This document shows, piece after piece, positions 45,685 to 54,310 of a DNA stretch of 64,000 bases. The stretch comes from JBCBDX01 sp038529265 (GTDB taxonomy: Bacteria > Pseudomonadota > Alphaproteobacteria > Rhizobiales > Rhizobiaceae): contig JBCBDX010000003.1 of assembly GCA_038529265.1 (NCBI GenBank), positions 62,001 through 126,000 of the forward strand, in the 5' to 3' direction. The notes beneath the pieces were generated by a model. It had not been told where the DNA came from, made no database searches, and worked only from the letters and a program-made list of their open reading frames with translations. The position numbers and the translations under genes were made by a program. Each line of letters starts with the position of its first letter. The stretch's first letter is position 1.

Positions 45685-46344
45685 ATGACAACTACCTTGA
45701 TTGAAGACCGCTGTCGCCTAATTCTGGTGGTGCCGCCGCTTGAAGCTGTGCCGAGTGCCGACATTCTCCGGCGCGCACTGGCTGGTGGTGATGTCGCAAC
45801 CCTCATCATTCCACAATATCAACTCGATGATGTTGCGTATGAAGCAATGCTCTCCACCTGGGCACCCTGTGCGCAGGAAAAGGGTGTTGCTGTCGTGGGT
45901 GCGACAGAGAGGCGGTTGGTAATGCGGCACTCACTTGATGGTATGCATCTGGTTGCCGGAGCTTCGGAAGTCAGAACCAGCGTTGAGAACCAGCTAGACA
46001 ATTTGATAATTGGGGCATCTTGCAGCCCCACCCGCCATGCGGCGCTAGAAATGGGAGAGGCACGTCCACACTATGTGTTCTTTGGCAAGTTTGGCGGCGA
46101 CAAGCGGGCGGAAACGCACCCGAAATATCTGGAACTTGCACATTGGTGGGCACAAATGGTTGAGGTGCCCGCCATACTCCTTGCGGGCAATCAAGTCGAA
46201 AGTATCGACGAGGCAGCTCGAACGGGTGTTGATTTCGTTGCGCTGAGTCAGGCAGTCTTTGGGCCTGAAATTGATGATCCCCTTGAAGTAGTTCGCCTTG
46301 CAAATGCCACTTTGGAAAAATACCTGCTTACTCATGAAGAATAG
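45685..46344 (+). CDS. Thiamine-phosphate-synthase-like protein
   Basis: Predicted TIM-barrel protein of 219 residues. CRLILVVPP at the N-terminus, DGMHLVAG, HYVFFGKFGGDK and GVDFVALSQAVFG fit the ThiE fold (DGxHLG, DYVxFG, GxDxxAV). The GxST-type phosphate motif is replaced by IGASCSPTRHAALEMGE, and AILLAGNQ replaces the usual AIGG, so activity as ThiE is uncertain. No other thiamine genes are near. It overlaps the next gene by 11 bases. Confidence 0.65.
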   Translation: MTTTLIEDRCRLILVVPPLEAVPSADILRRALAGGDVATLIIPQYQLDDVAYEAMLSTWAPCAQEKGVAVVGATERRLVMRHSLDGMHLVAGASEVRTSVENQLDNLIIGASCSPTRHAALEMGEARPHYVFFGKFGGDKRAETHPKYLELAHWWAQMVEVPAILLAGNQVESIDEAARTGVDFVALSQAVFGPEIDDPLEVVRLANATLEKYLLTHEE

Positions 46345-47296
46345 AACGGCGCTGCTGGGGCAGATCCTCGTTGTCATAACCGTAATTGTGTGTGGTGGGC
46401 CTTCACTCGCCGCGACAGATGACGGATTGGAACAAAGTGATTTGCCGTCACCATCACGTTTCGGCGCACCAGAGGCTGACTTTGCATATGGCGCGTTTCA
46501 GCGTGGCCTTTATCTGACTGCGCGTAATCTGGCGTTGCCACGTGCAGAAGCGGGTGATGGCGCCGCCATGACGTTGCTGGCGGAAATACACATGCGTGGT
46601 CTGGGTGTGCCAGTTGATACAAAAATTGCCGAAGACTATTATCGCATGGCTGCCGAAGCAGGCATTACAGAAGCCGAGTTCCGATATGGCGTGATCCTGC
46701 TCAAACGCGCCGAAACGCGGGAAGATCGCAAAGAGGCTGCTGAGCTGATTAAGCGTGCTGCCGACAAGGATCATGCCAGCGCGCAATTCAATTATGGCCA
46801 GCTGGTGCGCACGCTTCGCCCCGGATCGGCGGGGGAGGCGGAAGCTATCCGCTACTTCGAACAAGCGGCTCAAGCTGGTGTTCCCGATGCCCAATTCTTG
46901 TTGGGGCGGGTATATCTCAATGGCGTGCTCCAGGCAGAAGATGAGTTGGCTCAAGCGCGCAATTGGTTTGAAAAAGCAGCCCGCAAAAACTTCACAGAAG
47001 CTCAGGTTGAATATGGCGTCATGCTTGTTGACGGCGTTGGTGGCGCACGGGATGTAGCGCGGGGATTTGGTTGGATATTGCAAGCCGCCCGTGCCGGCAG
47101 TCCGCAAGGACAGTTGATTGTCTCACAACTTTTTCGTGCCGGTATCGGAACCGAACCAGATAATATTGAAGCGGCTGCATGGTACATCTTGGCAAGACGC
47201 GCTGACTTGCGCGTACCAATAATGGAAGATTTTTGGCTCGGCTTGTCAGACGAACAGCATCGGGCCGCCATCGCTCGGGCTAATGCGATTTTCTGA
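46334..47296 (+). CDS. Exported Sel1-repeat protein
   Basis: Protein of 320 residues with a signal peptide (TALLGQILVVITVIVCGGPSLA) and about six Sel1-like repeats, for example AAMTLLAEIHMRGLGVPVD, AQFLLGRVYLNGVLQAEDEL, AQVEYGVMLVDGVGGARD. Such repeats form superhelical scaffolds in the periplasm. ATG 46334 lies within the end of the ThiE-like gene, implying coupling. Confidence 0.82.
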   Translation: MKNRTALLGQILVVITVIVCGGPSLAATDDGLEQSDLPSPSRFGAPEADFAYGAFQRGLYLTARNLALPRAEAGDGAAMTLLAEIHMRGLGVPVDTKIAEDYYRMAAEAGITEAEFRYGVILLKRAETREDRKEAAELIKRAADKDHASAQFNYGQLVRTLRPGSAGEAEAIRYFEQAAQAGVPDAQFLLGRVYLNGVLQAEDELAQARNWFEKAARKNFTEAQVEYGVMLVDGVGGARDVARGFGWILQAARAGSPQGQLIVSQLFRAGIGTEPDNIEAAAWYILARRADLRVPIMEDFWLGLSDEQHRAAIARANAIF

Positions 47297-47393
47297 TTGT
47301 TTGTCCACTTGTCTTGAACGCGACCAGCTTTTCGTCCATTGAGCGCTGAGCAATGGCGCATTCCGCCAAGTGAATAAACACAGGCAAAAGTAG

Positions 47394-47957
47394 ATGAAAA
47401 TCAACGGTAACGAGATCAAGCCCGGCAATGTGCTGGAGCATGACGGCGGGCTTTGGGTGGCGGTCAAGACGGCACATGTGAAGCCGGGTAAAGGTGGCGC
47501 ATTTGCACAGGTTGAGCTGAAGAACCTCATTGATGGTCGTAAGCTCAACGAACGATTTCGCGCCAACGAAACCGTTGAGCGTGTTCGTCTCGAGCAAAAA
47601 GACTTCCAGTACCTTTATGAAGAGGGCGACTCGCTCGTTTTCATGGATAATGAAAGCTACGAGCAGTTGGAGCTTCAAAAGGACTTTGTGGGAGAGCGCG
47701 CAGCGTTTCTACAAGATGGCATGGTTGTCACGGTAGAAATGCATGAAGAACGCCCTATCGGTGTGAAACTGCCGGACACTGTTGTACTGGCCGTTGCCGA
47801 GACAGAAGCTGTCGTCAAAGGCCAGACCGCAGCCTCGTCCTATAAGCCCGCGACGATGGAGAATGGTGTTCGAGTTATGGTTCCGCCATTTATTACCGCT
47901 GACGAAAAGATAGTCGTCGATACTAACGAACTGACTTATGTCAAACGCGCCGATTAG
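47394..47957 (+). CDS. efp: Elongation factor P
   Basis: Translation factor that rescues ribosomes stalled at polyproline. [36 protein letters not shown] is the N-terminal domain, with Lys33 in PGKGG as the modifiable residue; [12 protein letters not shown] and PxxITADEKI-like [13 protein letters not shown] follow. Length of 187 is typical. Confidence 0.95.
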   Translation: MKINGNEIKPGNVLEHDGGLWVAVKTAHVKPGKGGAFAQVELKNLIDGRKLNERFRANETVERVRLEQKDFQYLYEEGDSLVFMDNESYEQLELQKDFVGERAAFLQDGMVVTVEMHEERPIGVKLPDTVVLAVAETEAVVKGQTAASSYKPATMENGVRVMVPPFITADEKIVVDTNELTYVKRAD

Positions 47958-47982
47958 GCCGCATTAGAAAGATTGAATTGAG

Positions 47983-48789
47983 ATGGCACGTTCAGCGATC
48001 ATGAATGTGATGGTTCAGGCCGCCATGAAGGCCGGTCGTGGGCTTGTCCGTGATTTTGGCGAAGTCCAGAACCTTCAAGTCTCAGTCAAAGGACCCGGTG
48101 ATTTTGTCAGCCAAGCCGATCATCGCGCTGAAAAAACCATTCATTACGAACTATCAAAGGCCCGCCCTGATTACGGGTTTTTGATGGAGGAAAGCGGTGT
48201 CGTCGAGGGCACGGATGCTCAACACCGCTTCATCGTCGATCCCCTGGATGGCACTACAAACTTCCTACACGGCATTCCACATTTTGCGGTATCCATTGCG
48301 CTGGAGAGCCAGGGCGTTCTGCGAGCTGCGGTGATCTACAACCCGGTTGCAGATGAACTGTTCACGGCTGAGCGTGGCGATGGTGCGTTCTTAAATGACC
48401 GTCGTATGCGCGTAGCAGGACGCCGCGAGATCACCGATTGTGTGATTGGGTGTGGTGTTCCCTATCTTGGTCGCAAAAACTCAGATCATGGCAAGTTCCT
48501 CAAGGAGCTTCAGAAGGTCATGATGAATAGTGTTGGCGTGCGCCGAAACGGCGCTGCTGCGCTCGATATGGCATGGGTCGCAGCGGGTCGTTTGGATGGG
48601 TATTGGGAAGAGCCGATCATGCCTTGGGACATTGCTGCCGGTATTTTGCTTGTACGCGAGGCGGGTGGCTTCGTAACCGACCTTAATGGCGGCGACAAAA
48701 TGTTTGAGCGCGGTGAAGTCGTTTGCGGCAATGAACGCATTCATCGCCAGTTGCAAGATACGGTCAATAGCGCCCACAAATCCGCATAA
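47983..48789 (+). CDS. suhB: Inositol-1-monophosphatase
   Basis: Mg-dependent phosphatase of 268 residues of the SuhB type. Motifs FLMEESG (Glu ligand), DPLDGTTNFLHGIPHF and PWDIAAGILLVREAGG are complete. It lies 25 bases after efp. This is the classical SuhB; the related gene at 15579 has the HisN-type motif. Confidence 0.92.
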   Translation: MARSAIMNVMVQAAMKAGRGLVRDFGEVQNLQVSVKGPGDFVSQADHRAEKTIHYELSKARPDYGFLMEESGVVEGTDAQHRFIVDPLDGTTNFLHGIPHFAVSIALESQGVLRAAVIYNPVADELFTAERGDGAFLNDRRMRVAGRREITDCVIGCGVPYLGRKNSDHGKFLKELQKVMMNSVGVRRNGAAALDMAWVAAGRLDGYWEEPIMPWDIAAGILLVREAGGFVTDLNGGDKMFERGEVVCGNERIHRQLQDTVNSAHKSA

Positions 48790-48892
48790 AGACGTTCATA
48801 GCGAACGCTAGCGGCTTTCATTTTCGCCACACTTACCGTTACAAATTTACCATTGGGCGGTGATTTGCCCATGGGCGCAGTGGGAGGCGAAC

Positions 48893-49939
48893 TTGGTAAG
48901 TGTGGAAACCGAAGACCCGGCAACCGTCGCGGCACGGCGTCGGTTTGATCCCTATAGACTCTCAAACCCTCAGGTTTTTCTGATTTCGATGCTGGTCTTT
49001 CTGGCATTGGTCGGCTTTGCTGCCGCCATACTTTCACGCCAGATCATTCAGGCTTTCGTCGCAAATCCCGGGTTGAACGGGTTGATTGTCGGTGTGCTAG
49101 CCGTTGGCAGCATCCTTGTGTTTCTCCAAGTCATTGGACTTTTCAAAGAGGTGGCATGGGTTAACTCGTTCAAGGTTGGCGATGCGGTAAATGCGGCACG
49201 CCGTGAACCAGTACTGCTGGCGCCCATGCGCGCCCTGTTGAATAGGCAACAACCGGTTTCGCTATCGACACAGGCTACTCGCTCCATTCTTGATTCCATT
49301 GCCACGAGGCTCGATGAGTCACGTGACATATCGCGCTACCTGATCGGCTTGCTGGTCTTCCTCGGCCTGCTCGGCACCTTCTGGGGTCTGCTTCAGACCA
49401 TCGGCTCCATTGGCGCAACGATTCAGTCGCTTGACCCGGGCACGGGCACAACCAACGATATTCTCGACAATTTGAAGGCTGGTTTGAGTGAACCGTTAGA
49501 TGGTATGGGAACAGCGTTCTCATCGTCGCTTTTTGGTTTATCGGGTTCGTTGGTCCTCGGGTTTCTCGATCTTCAGGCGGGGCGGGCTCAAAACAGGTTT
49601 TATACGGAGCTCGAAAACTGGCTTTCGTCTGTCACCAATCCCGATACGCCCAATACCGCAGCAGCGTTGTCTAGCGGTGTTGATGAAGGCCAGCTTAAGG
49701 CGCTCAGCGATCAGATCTCCGCTGCTCAGTCGAAGGTAGGCAATAGCGGTGGCGCGAAGCAATCGGCCGCGTTGGCCAGTCTTGCTGAAGGCATTCAGGG
49801 TTTGGTCAAATCCATGCGTAGCGAGCAGCAGATGATGCGTGATTGGGTGGAAGGCCAAGCAAATCAGCAAAAGGAACTAGAAGCGACGCTCAGCGAACTG
49901 TCCAAGGCAGTGGACATGCTGGCGAAGAAAAAGGGCTAG
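48893..49939 (+). CDS. MotA/TolQ/ExbB-like inner-membrane protein
   Basis: Protein of about 348 residues with four hydrophobic segments (VFLISMLVFLALVGFAAAIL, GLIVGVLAVGSILVFLQVIG, YLIGLLVFLGLLGTFWGLLQ, AFSSSLFGLSGSLVLGFL). The third carries the LLGTFWGL motif of MotA/TolQ/ExbB proton-channel proteins. The C-terminal tail is a coiled coil. TTG 48893 is preceded by GGGAGG; an earlier reading to 48860 lacks support. It pairs with the MotB/OmpA-like gene that follows six bases later; both together would form a stator-like unit. Confidence 0.8.
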   Translation: MVSVETEDPATVAARRRFDPYRLSNPQVFLISMLVFLALVGFAAAILSRQIIQAFVANPGLNGLIVGVLAVGSILVFLQVIGLFKEVAWVNSFKVGDAVNAARREPVLLAPMRALLNRQQPVSLSTQATRSILDSIATRLDESRDISRYLIGLLVFLGLLGTFWGLLQTIGSIGATIQSLDPGTGTTNDILDNLKAGLSEPLDGMGTAFSSSLFGLSGSLVLGFLDLQAGRAQNRFYTELENWLSSVTNPDTPNTAAALSSGVDEGQLKALSDQISAAQSKVGNSGGAKQSAALASLAEGIQGLVKSMRSEQQMMRDWVEGQANQQKELEATLSELSKAVDMLAKKKG

Positions 49940-49945
49940 AGGAAT

Positions 49946-50977
49946 ATGGCCCTTGCCCGAAACCGAAGACGTAGTGGTGGCGTTGATTACTGGCCGGGGT
50001 TCGTCGATGCTCTCTCGACGCTCCTGTTGGCAATCATGTTTTTGCTTTCGGTTTTTGTGTTGGCGCAGTTCCTGCTCAGTCGTGAAGTTTCAACGCAGGA
50101 TGAAGTGCTCAATCGGCTTAATGCTCGTATCAATGAATTGACTGAGCTTCTGGCCCTTGAGCAGTCTGACCGGCAGGACGTCGAGGATCAGTTGCTGAGT
50201 TTGCAGGCTTCACTTGAATCGAGCAATGAAGATCGGTCGCGACTGGAGCAATTGCTGTCGGCTGGCGCGGGCGCGTCCTCACAAGCAGATGAGCGTATAG
50301 GCTCACTTACACAAACACTGAATGAAGAACGTGCGCTTTCAGAGCGCGCACGCAGTCAGGTCGATCTGCTTAATCAGCAGATAGCCGCCCTTAGGCGTCA
50401 AATTGCTGCGCTGGAAGATGCGCTCGAGGTTTCCGAAGCGCGCGACCGTGAGAGCAATGCCAAGATTGCTGATCTTGGTCGGCGGCTTAATGTGGCGCTT
50501 GCGCAGCGGGTGCAGGAACTAAACCGTTTCCGCTCAGACTTCTTTGGTAGACTCCGTGAGATTTTGAGCGACCGCGAGAACATTCGCATCGTTGGCGACC
50601 GGTTCGTATTTCAGTCCGAGGTCCTGTTTTCATCGGGTGCCGCTGAATTGAACCCTGCCGGTGCCGAGGAGATGGCCAAGCTTGCCAATGCCCTTATCGA
50701 CCTTGGACAAGAGATACCCGATGACATTAATTGGGTACTTCGTGTAGATGGCCACACGGATAATGTACCCTTGTCGGGCCAAGGACGGTTCCGGGACAAT
50801 TGGGAACTATCGACAGCGCGCGCGACGTCGGTCGTGAAATATCTGGTTAGTGAAGGCGTGCCGGCTGATCGGCTTGTGGCAGCGGGATTTGGGGAATTTC
50901 AACCTCTGACTGATGAAGACTCTGATGAGGCCCGTGCCCGAAACCGCCGGATTGAGCTGAAACTGACTGAGCGGTGA
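49946..50977 (+). CDS. MotB-like protein with coiled coil and OmpA peptidoglycan-binding domain
   Basis: Protein of 343 residues. One transmembrane helix near residues 18-42 carries Asp21 (PGFVDALSTLLLAIMFLL), the proton-carrying Asp position in MotB. A long coiled coil (55-190) follows and the C-terminal OmpA domain ends with VDGHTDNVPLSGQG, NWELSTARATSVVKYL and RARNRRIELKL. Known rhizobial genomes carry such a peptidoglycan-binding partner beside a MotA-like protein. A cell-wall-anchored proton-driven function is inferred; it is not the flagellar motor. Confidence 0.85.
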   Translation: MALARNRRRSGGVDYWPGFVDALSTLLLAIMFLLSVFVLAQFLLSREVSTQDEVLNRLNARINELTELLALEQSDRQDVEDQLLSLQASLESSNEDRSRLEQLLSAGAGASSQADERIGSLTQTLNEERALSERARSQVDLLNQQIAALRRQIAALEDALEVSEARDRESNAKIADLGRRLNVALAQRVQELNRFRSDFFGRLREILSDRENIRIVGDRFVFQSEVLFSSGAAELNPAGAEEMAKLANALIDLGQEIPDDINWVLRVDGHTDNVPLSGQGRFRDNWELSTARATSVVKYLVSEGVPADRLVAAGFGEFQPLTDEDSDEARARNRRIELKLTER

Positions 50978-50981
50978 AGCT

Positions 50982-52808
50982 TTACTCAGCTGCTTCAACC
51001 TCAATGCCGTCATTGAATTGAAGCGATGCCAGACGGGCATAAATGCCGCCCTTGATGCCGGAAAGCGTTTCGTGCGTTCCTTCTTCGACAATTTTTCCGT
51101 GATCCATAACCAGGATACGATCAGCTCTGCGAATGGTAGCCAGCCGGTGGGCAATAACCAGCGTCGTTTTGCCTTTCATGAGGGTGCCAATTGCCTTTTG
51201 AACCAATGCCTCGCTTTCCGCATCAAGAGCTGACGTTGCTTCATCCAAAAGCAGGATTGGTGCGTCGCGTAGAATGGCCCTGGCGATGGCAATGCGCTGT
51301 CGTTGCCCGCCAGAAAGAGTGATTCCACGCTCACCGACTTGCGTATCATATTGCGCAGGCAAATCCGTGATGAACTGGTGGGCTTGAGCGGCTCTAGCAG
51401 CGGCTTCAACTTCGCCAACCGAAGCGTCTTTTTTGGCAAAAGCGATGTTGTCAAAAACAGTTCCTGAGAGGATGACCGGGTCTTGCGGCACAATTGCCAT
51501 GTACTGACGCAAATCTTGCACGTCAAAATCACGAAGATCAGTGCCGCCGAGCATTATGCGGCCTGTTTGTGGATCGTACTGGCGAAGCAATAGCGAAATG
51601 ATGGTGCTCTTGCCGGCACCCGATGCGCCAACCAGCGCGAGCGACTCACCATTTTTCACCGACAGGCTAAAGTCTCGTAGTGCTGGTTGTTCAAGCCGTG
51701 TTGGGTAGGCAAAACCTGCCTGCTCAAAGCCGATAACTGGGTTCTGGCCAAAGGCTGGTTGGTGTTTCTTGCCGCCATCCACAATCTCGGGCTCTTCATC
51801 CAAAAGCTCCGACAAACGCTCGGCGGCACCTGCCGCCATTTGTATCTCGCCCCAAACCTCCGACAATGTGGCCAATGAACCGGCAGCCATTACGGCGTAG
51901 AGCAAGAACTGGCTCAATGTACCGCCCGACATGGTTCCATCAAGAACAGAGCGGGCACCTATCCATAAAACCGCGACAATGGAGGAGAAAACCATAAAGA
52001 TGCCAAAAGCAGTCAGAGCAGCGCGCGCTGCGATCGACCCACGAGCAGCATTGAACGCTTTCGTCACAGCATCGGCATAGCGGTTTGCTGCAAGACCTTC
52101 GTTGGTGAATTCTTGATATGTGCGCACAGCACCCACCGCTTCGGTGGAGAAGGCCGAGGCTTCAGCCAGCGTATCTTGAGCGATCCGTGAGCGTGCGCGC
52201 ACACGCCGTCCAAAATAGATGATTGGCAGTATAATGAGAGGTATGGCTGCAACGACGATCGCCGATAGGGAAGGGCTGGTGATGATCATCATCACAAGTG
52301 CACCGATCCCCAAGATAAAGTTGCGTAAAGCAAGCGATGCCGTCGCGCCGAAGGTGGATTTGATTTGGGTTGTGTCTGCGGTCAGCCGCGAGACGATTTC
52401 TCCCGACTGTGCCGTATCATAGAAACCTGGTGATAGGCGCATCACGTGGGCGAAGACATCGCGTCTGATGTCAGCAACGATCAATTCACCGATGGCAATG
52501 ACAAAGAAATATCGCAAGGCGCTTGCCGCTGCGAGGACGAGCGCGAGTATGATCAGGAACGAAAAATACTGGTTTATGAGCCCTGCATCATTAGCTCCAA
52601 AGCCATGGTCGATCATTCGACGCACAGCTGTCGGTAGTGCAAGCGTTGTTACTGCAGCGGTGACGAGGAAGAAAACTGCTGCTGCGATATATAGCTTGTA
52701 GCGTGTCAAATAGGGAATGAGACGTGAGAGCGGGCGCAAATTGCTGCTCTTCTCCCGCCGTGTTCCATTTCGCTGGGATGTGACGGGCGATGGCTTTTGA
52801 TCGCTCAT
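50982..52808 (-). CDS. ABC transporter, fused permease and ATPase (MsbA/lipid-A type)
   Basis: Half-transporter of about 608 residues with an ABC exporter transmembrane domain (six helices) followed by an ATPase domain: Walker A ALVGASGAGKST, signature LSGGQRQRIAIARAI, Walker B ILLLDEATSALD and the switch His in VIAHRLATI. It dimerises to export lipids or hydrophobic compounds. ATG 52808 has GGAG five bases upstream. It ends convergent to the MotB-like gene, four bases apart. Substrate not determinable. Confidence 0.85.
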   Translation of the reverse strand: MSDQKPSPVTSQRNGTRREKSSNLRPLSRLIPYLTRYKLYIAAAVFFLVTAAVTTLALPTAVRRMIDHGFGANDAGLINQYFSFLIILALVLAAASALRYFFVIAIGELIVADIRRDVFAHVMRLSPGFYDTAQSGEIVSRLTADTTQIKSTFGATASLALRNFILGIGALVMMIITSPSLSAIVVAAIPLIILPIIYFGRRVRARSRIAQDTLAEASAFSTEAVGAVRTYQEFTNEGLAANRYADAVTKAFNAARGSIAARAALTAFGIFMVFSSIVAVLWIGARSVLDGTMSGGTLSQFLLYAVMAAGSLATLSEVWGEIQMAAGAAERLSELLDEEPEIVDGGKKHQPAFGQNPVIGFEQAGFAYPTRLEQPALRDFSLSVKNGESLALVGASGAGKSTIISLLLRQYDPQTGRIMLGGTDLRDFDVQDLRQYMAIVPQDPVILSGTVFDNIAFAKKDASVGEVEAAARAAQAHQFITDLPAQYDTQVGERGITLSGGQRQRIAIARAILRDAPILLLDEATSALDAESEALVQKAIGTLMKGKTTLVIAHRLATIRRADRILVMDHGKIVEEGTHETLSGIKGGIYARLASLQFNDGIEVEAAE

Positions 52809-52884
52809 TCCTGCTCCGAAATTCCTTATCAGACCGCTCTTGTGCGGGCTCGAAGTGCGGTGTATAGGCATCGCCAGCGAAAGA

Positions 52885-52940
52885 AAAGCCGTAGTCTGGC
52901 GACTGCGGCTTTATGATTTGGTTCAAGCGCCCGTACGGGC
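52885..52940 (+). promoter_or_regulatory. Two-element structured leader of rpmE
   Basis: A 12-bp stem (AAAGCCGTAGTC / GACTGCGGCTTT, one G-T pair, loop TGGC) at 52885-52912 and the perfect 12-base palindrome GCCCGTACGGGC at 52929-52940 lie 30-85 bases before the L31 gene. Possible autoregulatory leader or terminator/operator. No Rfam class is claimed. Confidence 0.4.
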
Positions 52941-52968
52941 CACTGATTGATCTTAAAGGACTGAGACG

Positions 52969-53190
52969 ATGAAAGAGGGCATCCACCCTGACTATCACAA
53001 AATCACTGTCGTCATGACCGATGGCACTGAATATGAAACATATTCAACTTGGGGTTCTGAAGGCGATCGCATGAACCTGGAAATTGACCCGACCTCCCAT
53101 CCAGCTTGGACTGGAGGCAACCAAACGTTGCTTGATCGCGGTGGACGCGTTTCCAAGTTCAAAGACAAGTTTGGTGGCTTGGGTATATAA
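52969..53190 (+). CDS. rpmE: 50S ribosomal protein L31
   Basis: Ribosomal protein of 73 residues. [26 protein letters not shown] and [10 protein letters not shown] are L31 motifs. The CxxC zinc residues of the C+ form are absent, as is common in alphaproteobacteria. Monocistronic, with a terminator behind. Confidence 0.95.
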   Translation: MKEGIHPDYHKITVVMTDGTEYETYSTWGSEGDRMNLEIDPTSHPAWTGGNQTLLDRGGRVSKFKDKFGGLGI

Positions 53191-53212
53191 ACCGCCCAGA
53201 AGCTGATCAGTT

Positions 53213-53244
53213 AAAAAAACCGGCGTTTACGCCGGTTTTTTTTT
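53213..53244 (+). terminator. Rho-independent terminator of rpmE
   Basis: A stem AAAACCGGCG / CGCCGGTTTT with a TTTA loop and a tail of nine T, 25 bases after the rpmE stop. Symmetric A/T ends allow use from both sides. Confidence 0.93.
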
Positions 53245-53262
53245 GTTCGCTTTTTTTAGCGT

Positions 53263-53784
53263 TTAATGGCCGAAGGCTGTTTTCAAAAGGCGGATTTGTG
53301 AATTGACGGGATTGCTAACTGTCTGAAAATCAACAATCTCTGCTTGGCCCGTTCCCGATAAATCCTGATCCATTTGTTTGATCTGTTCTTGAAGTCGCAA
53401 CGAACGGCGCACAAGCTCTGAGAACTGTGTGGGTAGATTGTCCCATCCGCCGCTTTCCATATTGGTGGTCTTGCTGTCAAAGCGAACCTTGGATTTTTCA
53501 GCATCTACTTGATCGTGGGACATTTCACCATTGTTCAAGGCGCGCTGTAGCAGCAACCAGGATGCGACCTGCATCAAACGAGTGGTCAGCCGCATCGATT
53601 CCGCCGCATACAACGTTGATGAAACACGATCCAATGACTTGGCTTGGATACGGCCCTCACCATCCAGAAAGGTGGCCGTTTCTTCAACGAGTTGCATGCC
53701 CTCGGCATAAAGACGTTGAAACGCATGCGATGTCGCACGGTGCTTGGACAAACTGATTGTGTTGGAATGCTCGGCCTGCACCAT
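53263..53784 (-). CDS. rcdA: DUF1465 family protein, RcdA
   Basis: Protein of 173 residues: three-helix bundle with FQRLYAEGMQLVEETATFLDGEGR and SMRLTTRLMQVASWLLLQRALNNGEM, the DUF1465 signature. This family includes Caulobacter RcdA, a ClpXP adaptor that with CpdR and PopA delivers CtrA and other substrates for degradation. The C-terminal 50 residues are divergent, as in RcdA. A CtrA-box candidate lies about 110 bases upstream. The gene is next to DUF1192, with a terminator between them. Confidence 0.82.
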   Translation of the reverse strand: MVQAEHSNTISLSKHRATSHAFQRLYAEGMQLVEETATFLDGEGRIQAKSLDRVSSTLYAAESMRLTTRLMQVASWLLLQRALNNGEMSHDQVDAEKSKVRFDSKTTNMESGGWDNLPTQFSELVRRSLRLQEQIKQMDQDLSGTGQAEIVDFQTVSNPVNSQIRLLKTAFGH

Positions 53785-53892
53785 AACTCGAATACCTTAC
53801 TCACGTAGCGGTTGAATATCGCGCAATTGCGACCATCCAAAGAGCGTTACGCTTCAACATGCCGTTTCACACAAAATCGCGCAAGACTATCC

Positions 53893-53907
53893 TTAATAGA
53901 AGGTTAA
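53893..53907. promoter_or_regulatory. Candidate CtrA box upstream of rcdA
   Basis: TTAA-N7-TTAA at exact spacing (53893-53896 and 53904-53907), about 109-123 bases before the rcdA start. CtrA is known to activate rcdA in Caulobacter and related bacteria. Confidence 0.5.
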
Positions 53908-53920
53908 TATGCCTATGGAG

Positions 53921-53950
53921 CACAAAAAAAGAGCCGCAAAAGCGGCTCAA
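53921..53950 (-). terminator. Rho-independent terminator behind DUF1192
   Basis: A 7-bp stem GAGCCGC / GCGGCTC with a TTTT loop (53931-53948), followed on the minus strand by TTTTTTTGTG. The DUF1192 stop lies about 115 bases before it, so it closes that transcript or a short RNA from the gap. Confidence 0.8.
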
Positions 53951-54063
53951 AGTCAAAACAGGGAGTCATCAAAGCGAGAAACTTCTCAGACATCGGTAAA
54001 AACCGATTATTAACAGTAATACTTCTATAAGCCTAACAAAATGTTAAAATAATGGTTGGGTGA

Positions 54064-54252
54064 CTATTTCTTAAAAATTGAAGCCGCTGCCATTTTGGTT
54101 GCTTTCTTGCTCGCTGTCTCCGCTTCAACTCGAGAAATTTCCTCCTCAAGACGTAATTTGAGCTCCTCCAGATCCGAAATTGACAAGTCCTCCAGTTTTT
54201 CGCCCAGCGTGTAGTCGCACCGCTTTTTTGGCTCTTCCTCGTCAAAGATCAT
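54064..54252 (-). CDS. DUF1192 small protein
   Basis: Protein of 62 residues. MIFDEEEPKK, LEDLSISDLEELKLRLEEEISRVEAE (coiled coil) is the DUF1192 signature. ATG 54252 is chosen since the family begins MxxDEEEP; the longer open frame is spurious. Function unknown. Divergent from the quinone oxidoreductase, and upstream of rcdA on the same strand. Confidence 0.85.
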   Translation of the reverse strand: MIFDEEEPKKRCDYTLGEKLEDLSISDLEELKLRLEEEISRVEAETASKKATKMAAASIFKK

Positions 54253-54310
54253 TGTGCACCTCCTTATTAGACGTTTGCCGTCCAATTGCCTTGGTGCCAT
54301 ATCTGACCCC

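Noticed and set aside
46454..47107. Open frame antisense to the Sel1-repeat gene
   Set aside because: Opposite a clear exported repeat protein; no start site or domain.
48893..50977. Zorya (ZorAB) antiphage system
   Set aside because: The membrane pair matches superficially, but no ZorC/ZorD/ZorE nuclease or helicase genes follow; the neighbour is an ABC exporter.
53949..54063. Small RNA in the DUF1192-rcdA gap
   Set aside because: The terminator alone explains it as a 3' UTR; no promoter or conserved hairpin could be seen.
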